A DNA stretch of 64,000 nucleotides, from assembly GCF_001649575.2 (NCBI RefSeq), contig NC_051431.1, positions 19,844,534 to 19,908,533 on the forward strand, read 5' to 3'. The first letter of the stretch is position 1; each line of letters opens with the position of its first letter. The notes under the pieces are model-generated. The model saw only the letters and a program-made list of their open reading frames with translations. It ran no database searches and had not been told where the DNA came from. Position numbers and translations under genes: made by a program. This document shows, one piece after another, positions 13,995 through 48,044 of this stretch. This DNA comes from Kryptolebias marmoratus (lineage: Eukaryota > Chordata > Actinopteri > Cyprinodontiformes > Rivulidae).

Positions 13995-14740
13995 GTCGCC
14001 ACAACAAGCATCGTATTGCATACGACCTCAACCTTCAGCTGAGAATCTTGTTATATATTTTGGGGATGAGTCTTAGCTACTATCACACCAAACAGACACA
14101 CAGGATTGACTCAATAGTCAGTGCAAAAGTTTTAAGCAAAAATCTTGTGCAGTGAGCAACACTTAAAATGTGTTGTGTGGCTGTAACAGATTTTTTATTT
14201 TTTTTTGATAATAGCCACCTCAAAGTTTGGCACAATATTTTTGAACGTGACAGAATTATAGGCATTTTTGTTGTCTCTAAGGGCTGTTGGCTGTGGCAGC
14301 CATCTTGAATCGAGTTGACTCCAAAAAAGGAATCGGTTGTAGACCGGTGATTTCTCTCTGTTTCATTCAACTTTGTCGAGCTTTGTCGGTTCATGAGATG
14401 CCGCAGTAACAGACAGACGAACAGCGATAAAAACATTATCACTCTAATAATTATTTAGCATTTAAACTTTTCGAAGGCATGTCCCATTTTGTCATATAAT
14501 CTATTACAAGAGGTAGGCAGAAACTTTCATTTCAGATGTCTATCATTCGTCCTGGGAAGTAATCACATTTGAGGTACATGAAATGCTGGCTGCAGAAAGC
14601 ACAATAGCCAGAAGCTAACATGTTTATTTAATAAATATGAGCTACGGTGAGCAACTATTATATGATGAGTCGGCTTGCCATAACCCACCTCTCCTCTTAA
14701 GCAGCACACGCCCTCTCGTGCACGCTTCCTCCCTCAGTTA
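13995..14740. other. Intergenic DNA, nothing firm recognised
   Basis: AT-rich sequence between the LTR element and the hmgn1 promoter. A phrase GGCAGCCATCTTGAATC near 14297 resembles a dispersed teleost repeat, with related strings near 38428 and 61390. No gene or RNA is supported. Confidence 0.4.
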
Positions 14741-15066
14741 AACAGACTGATTGGCATCCCATCCTGCCCACACAGGTAAGATGTTGTTATTCAAAATCAC
14801 GCTGCCTTGACCTCAAAGCCAATCACTGGAAGCAATGGGCGGAGATTGACTCTTCCTGCTAGGTTGGTAGGATAAGGGATAAAATATACCGAAGGGGGTA
14901 TCCAATCCGGTTTGAGCTAGCTCTTGGTACTGGTCGGACCTTAATGTCATGTAACATACACACGTTGCTCCGGAGGCAGAGGTGTGCGGGCTGACCCAAA
15001 TCTTCCTGCAGTTCTGTGTTAGCTAACACTAAAAGGCTCGGTTGTTCCGCCGTCAACTAAGCTACA
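14741..15066 (+). promoter_or_regulatory. Probable hmgn1 promoter and 5' UTR
   Basis: Upstream of the start codon there is a CCAAT box at 14819-14823 (GCCAATCACT) followed by a GC box (GGGCGGAG) at 14837-14844, plus an inverted CCAAT (GATTGG) near 14748. This is an arrangement typical of TATA-less housekeeping promoters. The transcription start is not determined but should fall between about 14860 and 15060. Confidence 0.5.
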
Positions 15067-18000
15067 ATGGGGAGGAAAAAAGTAAGTGTACACGCGTGGG
15101 TTAAAGTGGGTAAACTGTGTATTTGTTGAAGGTTTTTTTATGTTAAGCCACATAGTCCTTTCTGTCGTGTTTTTTTTTCCTTTTCGTTGCGGTTGTAACG
15201 TGAACGCCTCGCTGCGGACGTGCACGTTTGGAGTCTGGTGCGTTCAGGTCGGTCGTGTTCAAACAGGGAAGTGGCGCCTTTTTTTTCTTTCTTTCTTTTA
15301 CTCTGCGGGCCAACATACCTTTACATGGAAACAAGTTTGAGATTTGCACAGTCACGTCGTGTGGTCGGAATACACCCTCGTTTGTTTTCTTATTTTTTTT
15401 TTCTTTTTTTAAAAAAAATTTCCACGAAGTGTTGCGTGTAGGTTTAACACGTGAACCGATCAAACAAACGAGCGTAACCGTCCACCGTTGAGGAACTGGT
15501 TTTAACTTAAAGTAATTTTCGGTCGTGAACGCCACAGGTCAGGTAAGCGCGTGAGCTATCCCTGTGACGTTGGGTATAAATTAACTGTGTTTTATATATG
15601 TGTTTTCTGCCCGCGTTGTTGAGATTTTAACCTGTTCTTGCCGTGAAAGCGGTGTTTAAAGGTGTCCGGTCATCATGGCAGCTGAGGTGGAAAACACAGC
15701 GACACAGCTGGTCGTTTTTAAACACGAGCTCGCAGCACAGAGAAGGCATCTGTGGCTGATTGAAAACGAAGAGAAAACTCTTTAAAAAATTCTTGGGAAA
15801 GTTAGAAACGCCCCTGACCGCATTATCCTACAGATTACATAATAAATTAGTGACTTCATGTGAAGGAGAGCGGCCCATCCCCCTCCCTTTGCATCACACA
15901 CCCACTTTAGCTCACACATGAGTGGTTCTTTTTCAAAGCTTGTTCTTTTTTTTTTTGTCTTACAGGCTACCAATGATGTGGATGCAACTGCAGAGGTAAG
16001 TAGGTCTAAAGACATCTTAACCTGGAAAGAGTTTGTTCTACTTTCTGTGTTCGCTGTGAAAACAACAAAACGAGGGAAGGAGGGTGTTTATTCTGCAAAA
16101 AAACAGACTTTTGCATACTTTAGTGCAACCTGTTTTTAATCCACGGAAGACATAGACGCATCAGGGGTGACATGCTTTGGTAATTTTGAAGTGATGTTTA
16201 GTGGAAAGGTTGTGAACAATTAATAGGTTGCCAGAGTTTTAAGTTTTTACACGTTAAGGGCTAATCTGAATGCAGCCAAGAACGGCATGGATCGACGATG
16301 CCTCGGAGCAACTGCGGTCTCAGAAACTGTCCTGACGGTTCACGTGAACTCTGTTTCAGAGACCTTTACGCCTTTTTCTGTGGGTCTTTGCACGCGAAAG
16401 CAGCAGCAGTTAGCCGTAGCACTTCTGGTGTGCATTCGCCAGGGAGTCTCCAAAGTGTTTCAAAACGTCCACTGAGGGGGGGTTCAAGAGGTGAGAGGCG
16501 TACAGTCTTGTCCCTTGAATTTTAAATATGTTGGGGGGGGGGGATCTAGGGCAACTCTCTTCTGAAAATGGCAGTTTTGGACTTCTCGAACCCTTTTCAG
16601 TTTCGTCACAGAAGCCGTTTTGAGAGCATTAAAGCTGGGGGTTTTTTTACGCCGACGCGGCAGCTCTTCTCTGACCAGAAACATGTCCGGGTATAATATT
16701 AAAAGCTGCCTCAAACCATAATTTCTAAAGCGTACTCCTGTAGACTAAATCATAAACATGAGGCTGGCTACCGAGGTGGGTACAAAGCAGCCTGAGGTGG
16801 ACCACAAAAAATTTGCACGGCCTAGAATACAACTTTGCCGCTCCAACGCAGCCCAGTCACAAACGCTTAGCATTCAGTGAGACTACAACAACAACAAAAA
16901 TGGCCAGTCGATGGCGTCTGTGTAACCGCGATGATAGCTGGAAGGCGGAAACCCACCAAAGTCAGCTTTTGAAGAGGACAGGCCGTTATTACAGTCTGGG
17001 GAGACACTTCCAGGGGAGATTTTGCCGTTTTAAAAACGACTCCAATCCTCTAAATGTTATAGCGGTTTCGGCAAACGCTAATTTAATAAACGTTTACGGA
17101 CGTGTTAGGAAACTCCTGTGCACAGTGACCCCCGGCTGCACCAGAAGTGCTACAGTCAGCCGCTGCCACGCTGTGCCTTGCTTAAAACGCCTTGTAAGTA
17201 ACCATGCGGCGGGCAAACGACGGTGACGTAACAGTTTATAAAGCAGCGTCCGCTTGAGCGGCTACGAAAGGTTTTACGGCTGCAGTAGTCCACTTTAGTC
17301 TCAGTCGTATTTGGACTACCTGTTAGCTTAAATTCTCCAAACTGAGGCCCTTCAAACAGCTAGCTGCAATGGGTGAGTTAATTACTAACTTGTATTTTAC
17401 TGGAATCCTCTTCAAAATGGCTGAACTATGCCTTTTAAGGCTGCACAAGATTTGGGAAAACGAGCCGTATCGTTGTTGACTAATTTGATTTAGATTTGAC
17501 CCAATCTCTTTGCTTTCTTTCCTACTTTTCCTCGCGACACGTTTTCTGAATGTTTTGGCATCTCAACCTAAATCAGGTGTGGGCGTTTAGGTCAGTGTCG
17601 GCCCATCTGATTGGTCAACTGTTTCATTAAGGTGTTACAGTACATTCGTTTTAATGATCTAGTTTTAATTTTAGATTAGCTGGAACCTAAATGTTGATCT
17701 TTGCCCAGCAGAGGCCAGTAGAAACTACAAACTGAGTCCAGCTTTGCAGAAAAAGCACTTACACTTCATTACTCCATGTTAAACAAAAAAAAAACAAGGA
17801 TTTTTAAAGTTTTATAAGAATATTTGACTTTTAAAGAATTTACTGAGCCTCCTTTTTTTCCCCTCCAGCCAAGGCGAAAGTCTCAAAGGTTGTCAGAAGT
17901 AAGTTCTAAAACATTAATTTAAATAACGTGTAAATTCCACTTTAGCAAAACGCATTGTTGTTGATTTATTTGTAATGTGTTCGCTTACAGAAAGAGACGC

Positions 18001-18402
18001 AACCGAAACCGCAGCCAGAAAAGAAAAAGGTACAAAAATCCGTCTCCTCGTTGCACAATCTCCGTTCAAACTTTAGCTCACTGGTCCGTGTCACGACCCC
18101 GGGTTTGTTCTCCGTGGCAGGCACCGCCGAAGACCAAGAAGGTGAAGGAGGCGACAAAGGCCAAGGCCGAGGAGAAGCAAGAAGCCCAGGCTGAGACCGA
18201 AACTCCTGCGGAAAACGGGGAAGCCAAAGTCGAGGAGGTACAAGCAGTTTGCCTAATCTTATTTACCTTTTTCTTAAGAGAACGGAGACATAAAGCACGT
18301 TTCCCCTCATCCTCCTGACAGGCTGCAGGCGATGAGCAGGCCGAAGAGAAGGAGGACAAAGCTGAGGAAGAGGAGGAGGAAGAGAAGGAAGCAGCAGAGT
18401 AG
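15067..18402 (+). CDS. hmgn1: High mobility group nucleosome-binding protein (HMGN1-like)
   Basis: HMGN proteins bind nucleosome cores, loosen chromatin by countering linker histone, and are small, basic at the front and acidic at the back. Six exons in phase 0 throughout: 15067-15081, 15966-15995, 17869-17898, 17991-18029, 18121-18237 and 18322-18402, giving 103 aa (human HMGN1 has 100). The order matches the HMGN layout: a five-residue first exon (MGRKK, against MPKRK in human), a short second exon (ATNDVDATAE), the nucleosome-binding core PRRKSQRLSE, the Lys/Pro-rich KETQPKPQPEKKK, APPKTKKVKE, and an acidic tail ending in a run of Glu. Within the core, the Arg, Ser, Arg and Leu residues that contact the nucleosome are kept. 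Position between get1 and brwd1 supports HMGN1 over HMGN2-4, although sequence alone does not. Confidence 0.88.
17203..17370 (+). repeat. Diverged copy of the foldback-type repeat seen at 51.9-52.7 kb
   Basis: In hmgn1 intron 2, the order GTTTATAA, GAGCGGCTACGAAA, a TACGGCTGCAGTAGTC stretch, TTAGCTTAAATTCTCCAAAC and ACTGAGGCCCTTCAAACAGC parallels the right arm of the element at 52505-52690. Identity is partial, so both are old copies. No coding potential. Confidence 0.5.
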
Positions 18403-18945
18403 CGTTACCTGCGCCTCCATGTTTGTGTTGTAAAATGCAGAGAGTATTTTTAGCTACTATTTTCTAAATTGTTTTTAGGGGTGTGATTGTTTCGTTTTTT
18501 TGTTTTTTCGTTGTTGTTGTTGTTTTTAAAATATATATACAACATCAATCACAGTTTCAGAGCTTTTGTAAAAGAGGACTTTCTGTCATCATGTTCTTAT
18601 TTTGTCACATTCCTGCATCGGGAATGGGAGGGTTCAACGGGAATAGGAAGCTGGGATTGACAAACTGTTATGTCCGTCAGATGAGGGGGACAAACCGTAT
18701 TCTGTGCTTAAAGCTCTTTCTTTCACTCTCAGTAAAAAAGGATTTTTTTTTTGTATTGTTATCATTAATTTTCTGGCACACTTGAGAGCAATCAAACCCA
18801 ACAAGTGTTTTCCCAGCTTTAAACGAGGAGCAACATGGAATTGGTGTCTTTAGCCTGTGCGTTTTGGGAATTCCTTCATCAATGTACAGTTTCCATCTTT
18901 TTAAAGAAAACCTTTTTTTTTTGTTATGGATGGTATAAAATGCCA

Positions 18946-18951
18946 ATTAAA
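18946..18951 (+). promoter_or_regulatory. Candidate hmgn1 poly(A) signal (ATTAAA)
   Basis: ATTAAA lies 544 bp after the stop codon, at the end of a T-rich 3' UTR with the length expected for HMGN transcripts. No earlier AATAAA is evident between 18403 and this site. Confidence 0.4.
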
Positions 18952-20134
18952 GTGGGGAATTTCTTCGTATCGCATTTCTCATTTCAGCCTACTGTATTGT
19001 CTTAAATGTGCATTAATGTTATTGTTAAAAATCACTTTGTTTTCCTCTGTCTTCAATCGAGTGGCCAAATACTTTATACATGAAGCAAGACTGCATTACA
19101 CATAGTAGTCTGGTCTATTATAGTAATTTACAATATTGATAATGCAATGCTATTAGTCATTGTACAGTGATCTGTTAAAAAGAACTAAAGTTTTATTAGT
19201 AGAAAAAAACACCTTGTAAGTGGACCATAATCACAAAGAACAGCCATAAACTCATGTTGTGACTGAAATATTACATTTAGAGTTAAAAACAGTTTTCTCA
19301 TTGAGCTATCAGAAGCAGTCTGGGTTAAAGCAGATTAGGTTGACTAGTTTATATAAGTTTATTTCCTTAAAACATGCTAATAACAGTACAGGGATGAGCT
19401 GAGATTTTCTTTGTGACTTTATTGAAGAAACATAATAACTGGGCATCTTACAAGCTGAAATAATGAGCATGTTGAAACTAGACGGTTGCAATATGGCTCA
19501 AAGTAAACTTACATCAAACTTTTCGGTTGTTTTATTTCCCGATACAGAGAACAACTTGTAAGCAGCATTTAGTGCTAACATTTTTGCTCTTGATTTTATG
19601 GGACAGACCTACGCAAAACTTAAAGCGAAATGAAAATGTGAAAAGCGTGGCGCGCCTTTGCATTCAGCCTCCGATTCCTCCTAACTAAAATCTAATTAGG
19701 TGCCTTCAGAAGTCATGGGGGAGTCCAGCTGTGAGTAATTTAGTCTCAGTGTAAATACATTGATTCTGTCCATGTTGATTTATTAATATAACACAAATTA
19801 AAACGATAAAAGTTGACCAACATGTTTCATTGTCCAGACAAATGAAAGAGCAAAACAAAGAACGAGTAAAGCTAAAATATAATACAGAAACATAGTGAAG
19901 GCCTCAGGGGTTTGTTACAGAGCATTAGTGATCAAACAGCATCATGAAGACCAAGGAACACACCATACAGCTCAGGGATAATGTTAAGAGGATTTAAAGC
20001 AGGATTGGGTTAAAAAAAAAAAAGTATCTAAAATTTTCATTATTTCGCCGAACATTATCCAGAACCGAACAGAGTCCGACCCAGCTGCAAATCTACCAAG
20101 ACGCCGAGCTCCAGAGCTGTGCCTCTAACCTCGT
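18952..20134. other. Intergenic DNA between hmgn1 and brwd1, nothing recognised
   Basis: AT-rich sequence with only short random reading frames. I see no exon, RNA gene or clear repeat here. Confidence 0.5.
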
Positions 20135-20309
20135 GGTGTCCACTCCTGGTCCTGGAGGGCTTCTATCCTGCAGGTTTTACATGTTTCCCTGCTCTTCAAG
20201 TTCTGCAGAAGCCCATTAACCCTTCATTCATTCAGATCAGGTGTGTCAAAGCAGAGAAACAACTGAACCATGCAGGACAGTGACCCTTCAGGATCAGGAC
20301 TGGACACCA
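20135..20309. mobile_element. Palindromic MITE, copy 1
   Basis: The left end GGTGTCCACTCCTGGTCCTG is matched, as reverse complement, by the right end CAGGATCAGGACTGGACACC, so the element is an inverted repeat around a short centre. Internal phrases (ATCCTGCAGG and ATCAGGTGTGTCAAAGCAGA) recur in the copies at 41202-41373 and 57398-57604. It has no coding capacity; it is probably a non-autonomous DNA transposon widespread in teleosts. Confidence 0.75.
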
Positions 20310-21229
20310 CCAGTTTACAGGGAGTAAAAAGGAACCAGAACAAACTGGAGTCCATAAATGCAAAACCTGTGCCATGAAAAATACAACTAGTATTCCAACG
20401 CCTGTTTTTATTACGACACAGGTCTGACCCCATGTTATAGGTAAGTGTAGAGAAAGGTTTGAGTAGTTCAAATAAAATATTAAACATTATGGTTAAATAA
20501 TCTTTCAAAAAATAAATTGCAGGATGTTTTAGTTATTAATGGCTTTATTTTTTTGTACATTGACTATATTATTACAAATACAATGCTAATTCCTGGGGCC
20601 AAAAATAAACCCAGATATATTTTTAATTTTACTGTTTTACCTTAGAAAGCAAACCTTTGTTGACCTGATCTGTGAAGCTAAATAATTACATGAAGTCAGT
20701 GCATACGGCAATTTTCAGATGTGAGACTTTTTTTTTTTCATCAATAGAGTTCAGAAAGTTGTCCCACGCTCTCCGTGGAAATGGTTTAAGATAAAAATTG
20801 CAGTGAAGTGACAGGAAAAAAAAGCTTAAACTGGGTTACATCTTATTTTCTCACAGTACTCAGCATTGACACTTGGACTGGTGACGTGCTCCTCTGTCGC
20901 CAATTTACTCATTTTACAGCTTTTTAAAGCCGCCTAAAATAAACGCGTTAATGAAGAAATTAACAACATAAGCTAACGACCATTATCGATGACGTCACAC
21001 GCAAAACTCACGACCTTGTTGGAAGAAAAAAAAACAAGAGAGGGGGGGGTGTACGTGTCATTACAGCATTATGTGGGTTTTATTTTTAAATATTCTAATT
21101 TTAATGTGGCTACAAGCCCGGATAAATTTCTGTTTTGCATTAAAAGTAGCGCGGACGTCGCTAGGCTTCGAGCTAACTTCTACGTGTCTTTTGTTGCCAG
21201 ATCGCTCCTCCCTGCCCCCTTTTTCCTGT

Positions 21230-21441
21230 GTTCCTCCGCGGTGGCGGAAGTAAGTCGTATCGCCGAGGCCTCATCCTTCCAATGGCGACTGCAGACGGGC
21301 TGAACGGAAAGCGGGAGCAACCGTGGAGGGGGGTCAGCGCCGTGTAGCCGAAATAAATTAAATAAATATATTGCGTCCTCCGTAGCCCGCAAAGTTTGCC
21401 CCACGAAATCTGTTTCGCCTCTCCAGACCGCGGCCGATTCC
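21230..21441 (+). promoter_or_regulatory. Probable brwd1 promoter and 5' UTR
   Basis: This segment is GC-rich compared with its upstream flank and contains an ETS-type GGCGGAAGTAAG at about 21243-21254 and a CCAATGGCGAC overlapping CCAAT/YY1-like sequence at about 21279. No TATA box is seen. GC-richness continues through exons 1-4, consistent with a CpG-rich housekeeping promoter. Confidence 0.45.
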
Positions 21442-46070
<24,629 letters not shown>

Positions 46071-46145
46071 AGGGGACGCCGGCTGCAGGCGGGACATTTT
46101 ACCCGAGAGGTTACGGACACGTGATGATAGTAGCACTGGAGTCTG

Positions 46146-46151
46146 AATAAA
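46146..46151 (+). promoter_or_regulatory. Candidate brwd1 poly(A) signal
   Basis: AATAAA lies 76 bp after the brwd1 stop codon. Further AATAAA or ATTAAA hexamers occur up to about 47240, so longer 3' UTR forms are possible. Confidence 0.45.
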
Positions 46152-48044
46152 ATGCTGTGAATCTGTTTCATTCAGGGATATTTATATTTTCTATGAAAAA
46201 AAGAAAAAAGAAAAAACATGTTTATAGATGTTATACAAATTCAAGCATTTGAACTGCTGGTTTTTCATAAAGACACGGAGCAGAACACCACCTCCCATAC
46301 TGCTTGTTGCGATGTGGCCGGCAGAGTAACCGTTCCGGAGAATCTTGTCAGCTTTGGGTGCTATCTAATATACCTCTGTTTAATCAAGCATATTGCTGGC
46401 TTGCACTAAGAAACACTGTAATGAGGTATTTAATACACTAGTTTAGCATTAGAAACTCAGGGGTCAACTAAGTTTACTGTAGTCTCGAAGCAGTGCAGTT
46501 TGTTTTCGAGCTAAGGTAAAGATGAGAAATGATTTCAGGTCGGCACACGTCCGAGCACACCGACCGGAACAAACTACAGCACTCCTATGTAAATCCACAC
46601 ACTTAGAGCTTGACTGTATTCAGATAATATGAGCCAAATGGACAAAAATTCTCTTCCCCACACTTTTTTTTTTTGGTTGTTTATTAGCTTTGTTTTGTAT
46701 TATAGTGAATAGATGTAAATATGTGATTGAGAATTAAATTGAACGGTTTGACGATCAGTCAGTAGCAAAGTGTTTATTTAAGTTTGAGGGTTTTTTTTTT
46801 TATTATTTTCCTTCGCCATATGTCATAGACTGGTACTTTTTTTGGTTTGTTTTTGCCAGGTACTTTAGTACTTTAAGCAAAATGCAATGATTTCTCACAT
46901 TGGGAAGACCTTTTTAATTGTCTTGTCACCTGCTTTCAGTATTAAATTGTTTTTCTGAGTTGACTTAAACTCTTATTTGAGGTTTCTAAATGCAGTCGCT
47001 TGATGACCTTTTTTTTCCTCCTCAATGTTTTTCGTACTACATCTTTAATAAACAATTTCGCAGGAATACTATTGATGCAATGTGTTCGTGGAGTGCAATG
47101 AATGAGTTATTCCTTCTGTTATTAAAGACATCAATTCAAGGGTTTGTGTGGATTTCTCGTAGGTGTGGTCCATTTTATAATCTTTTTACATTAGGAAAGA
47201 ATTGTTCTAATCTGATCAATTTTTTAATTATTTTTAATAAACAAGCAAAGAATATTTGCAGATAGAGAGTCAAAAGTCTGTGCAAGTAAAATTTTATTAT
47301 ACTTTGTTTACAGGTTTTCAATACATATCTTGTATACATGAGTAATTTAAGGACTAAATAACAAATCTTAAGGCCAAATGACAGACAGAACTGAAACTGG
47401 ACATATAATTGTAGAATCTTTTTATTTTTGGTATCTGAGTGAGAAACTAGAATAATTACAATATTCCGCCTATTCTTACAGATTTTTGTTCTGATTCTGT
47501 CAAAAACGCGTGCTTTTATTGTGAAGGTGCTCTAAAAGCGGACCGTTGTTCCTCCCGTGTGACGACAGAGTTATCGAAAGCTTTTCGCACTTTCGACAGC
47601 ACTGCCTCCTTCAAACAATAATTATTACACAGGCTTGCTTTAAGAACTTGCTGTATTTAGAACAGCAACAATAATGTAGTTTTACTCGTTTTTATTTAAA
47701 TATTATTAAACTTAATCTAATCTGTTTTTTTGTTTGTTTTACTTTCACGAAAATGCTCGACGGTTCAGACATTCAGATTTACTTTGATTAGCTAATGAGC
47801 TAGCGTGTTAGCAAGTATATTTACTAGAGAGAGAGACAGGTGTTTTTCACATGTGACTTTAAGAAGTCTGGTTTGTACCCAGAGAAAAGTTTGTAATGTG
47901 TTATTTTAACGGGCTGAAGTGAAGACAGTCCCGGCTTTTGTGTGCAGGCTAACGTTGAGGCTAAAGTGTAGTATGTCCTCTGTCCGTCGCTGTCAGCACT
48001 TAAAGCCGCAGTAAACCTGTCCGGGTCACAACGTTTAGTGCAGG
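46152..48044. other. brwd1 downstream region and mipep upstream region
   Basis: AT-rich DNA with T runs and several AATAAA hexamers up to about 47240, then non-repetitive sequence leading to mipep. The 150 bp before the mipep start are moderately GC-rich and should contain its promoter, but I see no clear CCAAT or TATA box. No other gene is supported. Confidence 0.5.

Noticed and set aside
14083..14442. 119-codon minus-strand frame between the LTR element and hmgn1.
   Set aside because: No recognised motif; it spans a repeat-like phrase and has no exon signals.
16813..17226. 137-codon plus-strand frame in hmgn1 intron 2.
   Set aside because: No family similarity, no supporting splice signals, and its 3' part runs into a dispersed repeat.
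46990..47265. 91-codon frame downstream of brwd1.
   Set aside because: Phe/Asn-rich AT-driven frame containing AATAAA hexamers; more likely 3' UTR or intergenic.
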